Below are positions 1 to 7,187 of a DNA stretch of 37,501 nt, piece by piece. The notes below the pieces were generated by a model, which was not told the DNA's origin, made no database searches, and saw only the letters and a program-made list of their open reading frames with translations. The stretch is from Lachnospiraceae bacterium (GTDB lineage Bacteria; Bacillota; Clostridia; Lachnospirales; Lachnospiraceae): NCBI GenBank assembly GCA_910575605.1, contig CAJTEW010000027.1, positions 1 to 37,501 on the forward strand. The letters are read 5' to 3'. The first letter of the stretch is position 1, and each line of letters begins with the position of its first letter. The position numbers were made by a program, and so were the translations under genes.

Positions 1-279
1 GATAGAATATAGAAAACATTTAACATGTGTAGCATAAGAATACTGCCAACCACAAAAATGTGATTGGCAGCTAAAATTTTTATTTTTTCCACTGTCTACT
101 TGACAGGGAGCGGTTCACTCATATATGCCGGATCTATGTATATTTTTAAAGAAAAGCAACAGGAATTTCACAGCCTGCCACTTATAAGAAGATACGTGTA
201 TGTAACTTTTGGATATGTACCGTCTAATTGCGCAAATATTGATTTTCCACAAAAAATTTTTAAAGTTTCATTTTTCTTG
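1..279. other. Intergenic stretch upstream of tRNA-Arg
   Basis: No gene that I can support is visible here. An open frame from position 64 runs straight into the tRNA and has no ribosome-binding site or recognisable domain, so I treat it as chance. The sequence is AT-rich and ends in the tRNA promoter. Confidence 0.6.
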
Positions 280-308
280 TTGACAGAAGCAGAAATATGG
301 ACTATAAT
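280..308 (+). promoter_or_regulatory. Sigma-70/A-type promoter of tRNA-Arg
   Basis: A perfect TTGACA (280-285) and a perfect TATAAT (303-308) are separated by 17 bases. Transcription would start near 315, about 35 bases before the tRNA, as expected for a stable-RNA promoter. Confidence 0.85.
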
Positions 309-349
309 AATTTTTGCTTTGAATGGCAAAAAGAGCATATATATGCTGT

Positions 350-423
350 GTGGGCGTAGCTCAGCTGGATAGAGCGTCTGGCTACGGACCAGAAGGTCGG
401 GGGTTCGAATCCTCTCGCCCACG
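350..423 (+). tRNA. tRNA-Arg (anticodon ACG)
   Basis: The acceptor stem GTGGGCG (350-356) pairs with CGCCCAC (416-422), followed by discriminator G423. The anticodon stem TCTGG/CCAGA encloses the loop CTACGGA, giving anticodon ACG at 384-386, which reads CGN arginine codons. The T arm GGGGGTTCGAATCCTC is canonical. The 3' CCA is not encoded. Confidence 0.95.
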
Positions 424-427
424 TTAG

Positions 428-456
428 AAAGCACTCCTTTTAATGGAGTGCTTTTT
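428..456 (+). terminator. Rho-independent terminator after tRNA-Arg
   Basis: A 10-bp perfect stem (428-437 with 445-454) with a 7-base loop is followed by a T run. It lies 4 bases after the tRNA. Confidence 0.85.
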
Positions 457-534
457 ATGTCTGATTTTTATGTTATCATTTCCTGCAGAAAACTCTACAC
501 AAATAACATTACCTCAATGGAAGGATATTGCGTA

Positions 535-1392
535 ATGAAAAAAATTGCTGTAATCAATGATTTATCCGGCTTAGGCCGCTGCTCCCTTACTGCCGCCATA
601 TCTGTCATCTCTGCTATGGGTGTGCAGCCCTGCCCGCTGCCTACTGCCATTCTGACAGCACAGACCGGATACCCAAGCTATTTTATAGACGACTATACAA
701 ATAGAATGGAGCACTTCCGGCTGGAATGGGAAAAAATGGGACAGCATTTTGACGGAATTTATACAGGATTCGCTGCCAGCGAAGAACAAATCCGCCAGAT
801 TTTCCGTTTTATCGAAACCTTTAAGTCTGCCGGCACATTTCTTCTCGTAGACCCCATTATGGGGGACGACGGAGTAAAGTATGATATGTTTACGCCAAAT
901 CTCTTAAAAGAAATGAAGAAACTAGCAAAAAGAGCGGATATTATTACCCCAAACCTTACTGAGCTCTGCCTTCTTACAAACGCAGATTTTCACTATATCC
1001 GGAAGATTCCAGATACTAAGAAGCTTCTTGATACAGTGCAGAAGCTGGCACTTGAATTTTGTGAAGAGGGACCCACACATGTTATCGTAACCGGAATACA
1101 TTTCACAGATGAGACTGGGATTATGCAGATGGGCAATCTGTATGTATCAGAAACTGCTTTAAGCTTAAGCGCTTTTCCTTATATCGGAAAAAGCTATTCG
1201 GGAACAGGGGATCTCTTTGCTTCATGTCTGGCAGCAGGAGTCGCAGAGAAAATAGAAATACCGCAAATTATTCAGATGACAGGAGAATTCCTTGAGGCTG
1301 CCATCGCAGATTCAGTGAGAGAGAACGTGCCCCATAATGATGGGGTGAATTATGAAAAATTCCTGGGGATGCTGATGTTGGGGACGGAGTAA
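535..1392 (+). CDS. pdxK: Pyridoxal/pyridoxamine kinase, PdxK/PdxY type
   Basis: Cytoplasmic ribokinase-fold enzyme that phosphorylates vitamin B6 vitamers with ATP for pyridoxal-5'-phosphate salvage. The 285-residue product starts MKKIAVINDLSGLGRCS, the vitamer-binding start typical of bacterial pyridoxal kinases. VDPIMGDDG is at 105-113 and the anion-hole motif GTGD at 223-226, with D226 the expected catalytic base. The frame is open 29 codons further upstream, but an AAGGA-like site lies just before the ATG at 535 and the homologous part begins there. The last four codons and the stop lie inside a long palindrome shared with the convergent araC-type gene. The gene stands alone behind tRNA-Arg. 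Family assignment is firm; whether it is formally PdxK or PdxY is not resolved. Confidence 0.9.
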   Translation: MKKIAVINDLSGLGRCSLTAAISVISAMGVQPCPLPTAILTAQTGYPSYFIDDYTNRMEHFRLEWEKMGQHFDGIYTGFAASEEQIRQIFRFIETFKSAGTFLLVDPIMGDDGVKYDMFTPNLLKEMKKLAKRADIITPNLTELCLLTNADFHYIRKIPDTKKLLDTVQKLALEFCEEGPTHVIVTGIHFTDETGIMQMGNLYVSETALSLSAFPYIGKSYSGTGDLFASCLAAGVAEKIEIPQIIQMTGEFLEAAIADSVRENVPHNDGVNYEKFLGMLMLGTE

Positions 1393-1457
1393 AATGAAAA
1401 AGTGCCTGTCCCCAACCTAGGTGGGGACAGGCACTTTTTCATTTTACTCCGTCCCCA
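1379..1457. repeat. Long perfect palindrome: bidirectional terminator and GGGACGG-family repeat
   Basis: Two perfectly complementary 36-base arms (1379-1414 and 1422-1457) surround a 7-base centre. The inner part has A- and T-rich flanks and would act as a terminator in both directions between convergent genes. The outer arms read GGGGACGGAG, a core shared with palindromes at 5160-5203 and 5385-5424. The stop codons of both neighbours fall inside the arms. Confidence 0.9.
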
Positions 1458-2326
1458 GCCCGATACTCTCTCGGCGTGCATTTCATATACCGCTTAAATA
1501 TCTGCCCATAATACGCCGGGCTTGAAAATCCTGCCATCCCCGCCGCCTTCGTAACACTCTCTCCTTCCCGCAGCAGAGGAAGGCTCTTTTGTATCCGCAG
1601 AAACATTATGTACTCAAACAATGTCATCCCCATATGTTTTTTAAAAAATCTGCAGCACTCACTTTTACATATATTCACATGCCCTGCCACGTCATCCAAT
1701 GTAATATCCTGACTACAGTGCTCCTGTACAAAGGAAATGATGTCTCTAAGCCTCTCAAGATATCTCTGGGGCTTTTGTTCCTTTTCTGGCAGTGTATTGA
1801 AATACTGAAAAAATTTCCTCCATATTTGTAACAACGTCATATGAACCCCCAGCTCATAATCAGCGGGCGGGTTCTGGGACATCTCGTAAATATTTCTCAG
1901 CATTTGTATAATTTCCTGATGCCATACCGTCTTTTTTTCAAGCTTTAAGGATGACCATGCATCATTAGATGTCACAAAATCTACATATTTTGTCTGCAGC
2001 ACGCTGTTTTCATATCCATACAGGAACCTCGGATGAAAGGTGACGGAAAGATAGGTACATGCTTCCCTGTCCTTCTGGTAGCCCGCATGAAGAGTATTGC
2101 TGTTTCCAAACATTCCATCTCCTTCCTTCAAAATATATTTTTCATTATTGACATGGTACTCCATCTGCCCTGACATCACCCATGTAAGCTCAATCTCCGG
2201 ATGCCAATGCCATAAGAAGGCTCCCCGCTCGTAAGCTTCAATCTTTTCCACATTAATTCCCACTGGAAATTCATAATTTCCATGTGCCTTTATCTCCTTT
2301 TGGTTTTCACTAATATTTATCTGCAT
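1439..2326 (-). CDS. AraC-family transcriptional regulator (cupin plus two HTH)
   Basis: The 295-residue product has an N-terminal AraC-type cupin with FLWHWHPEIELTWVMSG (about 37-53) as the ligand-binding strand. The C-terminal AraC DNA-binding domain (about 190-290) reads DITLDDVAGHVNICKSECCR for the first helix-turn-helix and AGFSSPAYYGQIFKR for the second. It is divergent from galK with about 130 bp of AT-rich DNA between them, so it probably controls galKT and itself; that is inference from position. The ligand is unknown, perhaps a sugar. It has an AGGA-type ribosome-binding site. Its last residues GDGVK and its stop are read from the shared palindrome, in a different frame from that used by pdxK on the other strand. 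Confidence 0.88.
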   Translation of the reverse strand: MQINISENQKEIKAHGNYEFPVGINVEKIEAYERGAFLWHWHPEIELTWVMSGQMEYHVNNEKYILKEGDGMFGNSNTLHAGYQKDREACTYLSVTFHPRFLYGYENSVLQTKYVDFVTSNDAWSSLKLEKKTVWHQEIIQMLRNIYEMSQNPPADYELGVHMTLLQIWRKFFQYFNTLPEKEQKPQRYLERLRDIISFVQEHCSQDITLDDVAGHVNICKSECCRFFKKHMGMTLFEYIMFLRIQKSLPLLREGESVTKAAGMAGFSSPAYYGQIFKRYMKCTPREYRAGDGVK

Positions 2327-2459
2327 TTCCTCAATATCCTTATAATTATGTGTAATATTCTTATTGTTATTTCCTTATTTTCTCATTATCATTATAATCA
2401 TAAAACAAAGAGCAGGTTCCCGCAAGGGAAAATAGGGAAGAAGATAAGGAGAATGGAAA

Positions 2460-3629
2460 ATGTTAGAGAAATTAATGCAGAAATTTAAAGAGCTCTATGG
2501 AGAAAACGGAGAACTGCGTACCTACTTTGCACCAGGCCGCGTAAACCTAATCGGGGAACATACGGATTATAATGGCGGTCATGTGTTTCCGTGCGCACTG
2601 ACTCTTGGTACTTATGCTGTAGTACGGACTCGGAATGACCGTACTTTACGCTTTTATTCTATGAACTTTGACTCCTTCGGCGTTGTAGAGACAAGTCTTG
2701 ACGATCTGGTTCCAAACAAGGCTGCCTCCTGGACGAATTATCCAAAGGGCGTTATATGGGCATTTGAAAAACGTGGAATGAAGCTTAGCCATGGGCTTGA
2801 CATTGCTATTTACGGCGATATTCCGAACGGCTCCGGCCTTTCCTCCTCCGCCTCCCTGGAAGTACTGACAGGGGTAATTTTAAAGGACATCTTCGGATTT
2901 AGCGAGGTAACTATGGTGGATATTGCTCTTATCGGGCAGGATGCGGAAAATAATTATAATGGCTGCAACTGCGGAATCATGGACCAGTTTGCAAGTGCTA
3001 TGGGCAAAAAGGATCATGCAATCTTCCTTGATACAAATACCTTAAATTATGAATATGCTCCTGTTAAGCTCCCGGATGCTAAAATTGTTATTACCAACAG
3101 CAAGGTTAAACACAGCCTTGTGGATTCAGCTTATAATGACAGGAGAAATGAATGTGAAACTGCTTTAAAGGAGCTTCAGACTGTAGTAGATATCAAGACT
3201 CTGGGCGAGCTTACAGAAGAACAGTTTGAAGAATATAAGCATGCTGTCAAGGATTCTGTAAGGCAGAGACGGGCCGGACACGCAGTATATGAAAACCAAC
3301 GTGCTATCCGTGCCGTAGAAGCGCTAAAGGCAAATGATATTGCTTTATTTGGAGAGCTTATGAACTCTTCCCATATCTCTCTTCGGGATGACTATGAGGT
3401 TTCCTGTAAAGAAATCGATATTCTTGTAGATCTTGCATGGAAAACAGAAGGCGTTATCGGCTCCCGCATTACCGGAGGCGGCTTCGGAGGCTGCACAGTA
3501 AGTATTGTAAAAAATGAGGCTGTAGACACATTCGTAAAAGAAATCGGTAAGGCATATCTTGATAAGGTCGGACACGAGGCTGAATTTTATGTTGTAGATA
3601 TTGGTGAAGGTGCAAGGAGATTAGGTTAA
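2460..3629 (+). CDS. galK: Galactokinase
   Basis: Cytoplasmic GHMP-family kinase that converts galactose plus ATP to galactose-1-phosphate, the first Leloir step. The 389 residues are the usual length. Visible motifs are the signature FAPGRVNLIGEHTDYNGG (23-40), the GHMP ATP loop IPNGSGLSSSASLE (121-134), MDQFASAMG with D175 as the expected catalytic base, and the third motif GSRITGGGFGGC (334-345). The ATG at 2460 is preceded 7 bases earlier by AAGGAGA. An ATG at 2453 sits too close to that site and is out of frame. galT follows after 15 bases, so the two form an operon. A TATAAT-like box is at 2393-2398 but I see no convincing -35. Confidence 0.97.
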   Translation: MLEKLMQKFKELYGENGELRTYFAPGRVNLIGEHTDYNGGHVFPCALTLGTYAVVRTRNDRTLRFYSMNFDSFGVVETSLDDLVPNKAASWTNYPKGVIWAFEKRGMKLSHGLDIAIYGDIPNGSGLSSSASLEVLTGVILKDIFGFSEVTMVDIALIGQDAENNYNGCNCGIMDQFASAMGKKDHAIFLDTNTLNYEYAPVKLPDAKIVITNSKVKHSLVDSAYNDRRNECETALKELQTVVDIKTLGELTEEQFEEYKHAVKDSVRQRRAGHAVYENQRAIRAVEALKANDIALFGELMNSSHISLRDDYEVSCKEIDILVDLAWKTEGVIGSRITGGGFGGCTVSIVKNEAVDTFVKEIGKAYLDKVGHEAEFYVVDIGEGARRLG

Positions 3630-3644
3630 GGAGGCGATGCTTTT

Positions 3645-5141
3645 ATGTTATACGAAAATATTAAAAAGTTAGTGGAATATGGAATCCAGACAGGACTCAC
3701 CCCTGAAAGCGAGCGCATTTATACAACAAATCTTCTGCTGGAAATTTTCCATGAGGATAATTATGAAGACACCGATGTAGATACTTCTTATGTGACAGAA
3801 GAGCTAGAATCCATACTTAAAAATCTTCTGGATGAGGCTGTAAAACGTGAACTCATCACCGACAGTATTGTTTACCGCGATTTATTTGACACAAAGCTAA
3901 TGAACTGCCTTCTGCCAAGGCCGGCCCAGGTACAGGCTGAATTCGCCCGCCATTATAAGGAATCCCCTGAGACAGCCACCAATTACTATTATAAGTTCAG
4001 TCAGGACAGCGACTATATCCGCCGCTACCGTGTAAAGAAGGATATGAAGTGGAAGGTGGATTCCCCCTACGGTGAAATTGATATTACCGTCAACCTTTCC
4101 AAGCCAGAGAAGGACCCAAAGGCAATTGCCGCCGCCAAAAACGCAAAAGCAAGCAGTTATCCCAAATGCCTTCTGTGTATGGAGAACGAAGGCTACGCCG
4201 GCCGTGTAAACCATCCTGCAAGAGAAAACCACCGTATTATCCCGATTACAGTCAATGACAGCGCCTGGGGGTTCCAATATTCTCCGTATGTATATTATAA
4301 CGAGCACTGTATTGTATTTAATGGACAGCATACTCCGATGAAAATAGACCGGGCTGCATTTACGAAGCTGTTTGATTTCGTAAAGCTGTTTCCACATTAT
4401 TTTCTCGGATCTAATGCAGACCTCCCGATAGTAGGCGGCTCCATCTTAAGCCATGACCATTTTCAGGGAGGACACTACACCTTCGCTATGGCAAAGGCCC
4501 CCATTGAAAAGGCCGTGTCCGTTCCAGGCTTTGAGGATGTGGAGGCAGGTATTGTAAAATGGCCTCTCTCTGTGCTTCGTATCCGCCACAAGGATGAAAA
4601 GCGGCTTATTGACCTTGCAGAACATGTGTTAAATTGCTGGCGTTCATACACCGATGAGGCTGCATTTATCTTTGCAGAAACAGACGGTGAACCTCACAAT
4701 ACAATTACGCCGATTGCAAGGAAAACTGGCGATATGTTCGAGTTAGATTTGACACTCCGCAATAACATTACAACTGAAGAACATCCGCTGGGGGTCTATC
4801 ATCCGCATGCACAGTATCACCATATCAAAAAGGAAAATATCGGGCTTATTGAAGTAATGGGACTTGCTGTTCTGCCTTCCAGACTTAAGAAAGAGCTTGA
4901 ACTGCTGGCAGAATATATTGTTAATAAAAAAGATATAAGAACCAATTCAGACATTGAGAAGCACGCTGACTGGGCAGCCAATTTCCTTCCCAAATATAAT
5001 ACTATTACAGAGGAAAATGTAATGGATATTCTAAAAAAAGAAGCAGGCGAAGTATTTGTCCATGTACTGGAGGACGCAGGCGTTTATAAATGTACTCCGG
5101 AAGGAAGAGAAGCATTTATGCGGTTCATTCGGACATTATAA
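3645..5141 (+). CDS. galT: UDP-glucose--hexose-1-phosphate uridylyltransferase, Firmicute GalT2 type
   Basis: Transfers UMP from UDP-glucose to galactose-1-phosphate, the second Leloir step after GalK. At 498 residues it is the long Gram-positive type, not the ~350-residue HIT-type enzyme of E. coli. Typical stretches are CLLCMENEGYAGR, HCIVFNGQHTPM and GGSILSHDHFQGGHY, which is rich in histidines for nucleotide transfer, then NTITPIARK. The start has AAGGAGG about 8 bases upstream. It is co-transcribed with galK. galE is not in the window, so the epimerase step must be encoded elsewhere. A palindrome 18 bases after the stop probably ends the operon. Confidence 0.95.
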   Translation: MLYENIKKLVEYGIQTGLTPESERIYTTNLLLEIFHEDNYEDTDVDTSYVTEELESILKNLLDEAVKRELITDSIVYRDLFDTKLMNCLLPRPAQVQAEFARHYKESPETATNYYYKFSQDSDYIRRYRVKKDMKWKVDSPYGEIDITVNLSKPEKDPKAIAAAKNAKASSYPKCLLCMENEGYAGRVNHPARENHRIIPITVNDSAWGFQYSPYVYYNEHCIVFNGQHTPMKIDRAAFTKLFDFVKLFPHYFLGSNADLPIVGGSILSHDHFQGGHYTFAMAKAPIEKAVSVPGFEDVEAGIVKWPLSVLRIRHKDEKRLIDLAEHVLNCWRSYTDEAAFIFAETDGEPHNTITPIARKTGDMFELDLTLRNNITTEEHPLGVYHPHAQYHHIKKENIGLIEVMGLAVLPSRLKKELELLAEYIVNKKDIRTNSDIEKHADWAANFLPKYNTITEENVMDILKKEAGEVFVHVLEDAGVYKCTPEGREAFMRFIRTL

Positions 5142-5159
5142 AAAGGGACAGGGATATTC

Positions 5160-5203
5160 GAATCTGGGACGGGGTATTTTTAAAAATACCCCGTCCCAGA
5201 TTC
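5160..5203. repeat. Perfect 44-base GGGACGG-family palindrome, likely galKT terminator
   Basis: Positions 5160-5181 are exactly complementary to 5182-5203, with no loop bases beyond the central TTTTTAAAAA. The core GGGACGGGGTATTTTT is identical to that of the palindrome at 5385-5424. A related GGGACAGGGATAT lies just upstream at 5145-5157. Confidence 0.9.
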
Positions 5204-5223
5204 ATATTATTCTAATTTCTTTA

Positions 5224-5253
5224 TTGCATCTTTCCCTGTTCCTGTGCTATAAT
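5224..5253 (+). promoter_or_regulatory. Promoter of tRNA-Ser
   Basis: TTGCAT (5224-5229) and TATAAT (5248-5253) are 18 bases apart, with an upstream TGC extension of the -10. Transcription would begin about 40 bases before tRNA-Ser. Confidence 0.6.
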
Positions 5254-5296
5254 TCATTCGTGCGTAGCAATATCAACTAAATTTTAAAGGCACTAT

Positions 5297-5381
5297 GGAG
5301 AGATGTCCGAGTGGTTTAAGGTGTAGCTCTCGAAAAGCTATGAACCGAAAGGTTCCGAGGGTTCGAATCCCTCTCTCTCCG
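5297..5381 (+). tRNA. tRNA-Ser (anticodon CGA)
   Basis: Acceptor GGAGAGA (5297-5303) pairs with TCTCTCC (5374-5380), with discriminator G5381. The anticodon stem TAGCT/AGCTA holds loop CTCGAAA, giving anticodon CGA at 5331-5333 (UCG codons). A long variable arm follows, as expected for a class II serine tRNA. The 3' CCA is not encoded. Confidence 0.95.
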
Positions 5382-5384
5382 CTA

Positions 5385-5424
5385 GTTGGGGACGGGGTAT
5401 TTTTAAAAATACCCCGTCCCCAAC
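5385..5424. repeat. Perfect 40-base GGGACGG-family palindrome after tRNA-Ser
   Basis: 5385-5404 is exactly complementary to 5405-5424. It begins 3 bases after the tRNA and shares its inner 34 bases with the copy at 5160-5203. It may serve as the tRNA terminator on either strand. Confidence 0.9.
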
Positions 5425-5519
5425 CTTATTATTTTAAATCTTCCGATTTTCTTAAGAAATTTTATAATTATTTCTGTTTTTTGACACATCCGATTCACAT
5501 TTTCAAATTATAATAATTA

Positions 5520-5667
5520 TATCAATTAAAGAAGACGGTAGTCGTACTTATCGCTTACATAATCTGTATGATTACCGCACTTCGCCTAACAATTAGTTAA
5601 AATTTAGATAGATTGTTTTCATTCCTCTCCAATTGGCCGGTGTCCGAAAAGACACCGGCCACTCTCT
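5520..5667 (+). ncRNA. Candidate structured small RNA ending in a terminator
   Basis: No gene lies between tRNA-Ser and iadA (5382-5880), but this part folds. CGGTAGTC (5536-5543) pairs with GATTACCG (5570-5577), with TAC/GTA and TTAT/ATAA pairs inside. AACAAT and ATTGTT form a second weak stem, and a 10-bp G+C-rich hairpin (5635-5644 with 5651-5660) with a T run ends it. TTGACA (5481) and TATAAT (5509) lie upstream but 22 bases apart, too far for a normal promoter. I do not recognise an RNA family. It could also be a leader that ends transcription ahead of iadA. Confidence 0.35.
5635..5667 (+). terminator. Strong rho-independent terminator upstream of iadA
   Basis: GGCCGGTGTC and GACACCGGCC form a perfect 10-bp stem with a 6-base loop, followed by ACTCTC and a run of T. 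No protein gene ends just upstream, so it terminates an unannotated transcript or read-through from the tRNA side. Confidence 0.85.
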
Positions 5668-5756
5668 TTTTTTATTATTTTTTAAATGTCTTTAAGTTAA
5701 ATGCTTTTTAACCATTCATAAGTAAGATAATATGTCCTTCATGCAATAATTTGTAT

Positions 5757-5785
5757 TTGATTATATTAGACAATGTTGTTATAAT
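5757..5785 (+). promoter_or_regulatory. Promoter of iadA
   Basis: TTGATT (5757-5762), 17-base spacer, TATAAT (5780-5785) with a TGT extended -10. It predicts a leader of about 90 bases before the ATG at 5881. Confidence 0.65.
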
Positions 5786-5880
5786 CAAGACAATAAAAAC
5801 AAGCGTTTTGTATAAATACTACATATAATTATCTATTAATTTGTGCAGTATGTACAAACACAAGAATTGGAGGACAAAGA

Positions 5881-7059
5881 ATGAAACCTTTACTATTGAT
5901 AAAAAATGTTAATTTATATGCTCCCGAGCATATGGGAATGAAGGACATATTAATATGTAATGAAAAAGTTATTGAAATACAGCCGGAAATTAATCCAGAT
6001 ACAATCGGCCTGCCCTGTGAAATAATAGACGGAGAAAATGCGGCAGCTGTACCTGGTTATGTAGATCAGCATGTACATATCACAGGCGGCGGGGGAGAGG
6101 CTGGTTTCTACAGCCGCGTACCTGAAATTATGCTGTCAGAAATTACCAGCGCAGGAGTCACTACAGTAATCGGCGTTTTAGGTACAGATGGTACGTCAAG
6201 AAGCCATGAATCATTACTTGCAAAAGCAAAAGGATTGGAAGAAGAGGGAATAACAGCCTATATTATGACCGGCTCCTACGAATATCCATTAAAAACAATC
6301 ACTGGAGATGCACGTAAGGACATTATCCTTATGGATAAAGTTATTGGAATTGGTGAAGTTGCTGTTTCAGACTATCGGTCATCTGAAATGACATATGAAG
6401 AATTTAAACGTACTGCAACCCAGGCCTTTTTAGGAGGAATGCTGTCTGGAAAATGCAGTCCCTTACATCTTCATATGGGAAGCGGACAAGATGGGCTTAA
6501 ATATTTATTCAGGCTGATTGATGAAACAGATATACCTGCTTCCAGAATTATACCTACGCATGTTAACCGAAGCGCCTCCTTGTTTAAGGAAGCAATGGAG
6601 TATGCTAAAAAAGGTGGTTATATTGATATTACTACTGGCGTCCGCCCGGAAAGCGGTTTCTTAAGCTCCATATCATTACACGAAGGATTAAAGGTTTGTA
6701 TCGATAATAATGTCCCAATAGAGAAGATTACTATGAGTTCTGACGGCAATGGAAGCATGAGCGTTCCGCAGAAAAATGGAAAAGCAAAATTACTGACTAC
6801 AAAGCTGTGTACATTACATGAGGAAGTCCGTATTGCTGTAACAGAAACTGGTATTCCACTAGAGACTGTGCTTAAATTATGTACAGTAAATCCTGCCAAA
6901 GCATATGGTCTATATCCTTCGAAAGGATGTATCCGTACTGGAAGTGATGCAGATATCCTTCTCTTAGACAATGATATGTATATCGATTCTGTAATTGCAA
7001 AAGGTCAATTCCATATAAGAAACAAAAACAAAGTACTCAAAGGTACTTTTGAAAATTAG
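5881..7059 (+). CDS. iadA: Isoaspartyl dipeptidase (beta-aspartyl peptidase)
   Basis: Amidohydrolase-superfamily metallopeptidase that releases isoaspartate from beta-aspartyl dipeptides formed during protein ageing. The 392 residues are the usual length. Metal and active-site positions can be followed: H64 and H66 in VDQHVHITGGGGE, E73, Y133 in GSYEYP, H196 in LHLHMG, H227 in PTHVNR, and D288 in SSDGNG. At the place where E. coli IadA has its carboxylated lysine this protein reads GIGEVAVSDYRSS, i.e. E159 in the bridging position. The ATG is preceded by GGAGG 7 bases earlier. It begins a rightward set with a DUF1538 protein and a P-II-like protein, suggesting peptide or amino-acid handling under nitrogen control (inference). 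Confidence 0.93.
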   Translation: MKPLLLIKNVNLYAPEHMGMKDILICNEKVIEIQPEINPDTIGLPCEIIDGENAAAVPGYVDQHVHITGGGGEAGFYSRVPEIMLSEITSAGVTTVIGVLGTDGTSRSHESLLAKAKGLEEEGITAYIMTGSYEYPLKTITGDARKDIILMDKVIGIGEVAVSDYRSSEMTYEEFKRTATQAFLGGMLSGKCSPLHLHMGSGQDGLKYLFRLIDETDIPASRIIPTHVNRSASLFKEAMEYAKKGGYIDITTGVRPESGFLSSISLHEGLKVCIDNNVPIEKITMSSDGNGSMSVPQKNGKAKLLTTKLCTLHEEVRIAVTETGIPLETVLKLCTVNPAKAYGLYPSKGCIRTGSDADILLLDNDMYIDSVIAKGQFHIRNKNKVLKGTFEN

Positions 7060-7187
7060 AATTAAATATTTTCATTCATGAGGAGTATATATTAAATATC
7101 CATAAACAGTTTGCCTCTTTCCCGGCATCATGTTAAGCTATTTATAGACAGCCATTTCACATGTAATATAGAAAGGACTATCTCCTC

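Noticed and set aside
64-372. Open frame of 102 codons ending in tRNA-Arg
   Set aside because: It overlaps a clear tRNA and its promoter, has no ribosome-binding site and no recognisable domain.
5295-5513. Open frame starting MERCPSGLRCSSRK
   Set aside because: This is the usual false translation of a tRNA-Ser gene.
5481-5514. TTGACA and TATAAT as promoter of the candidate small RNA
   Set aside because: The spacing is 22 bases, too long for a normal sigma-A promoter.
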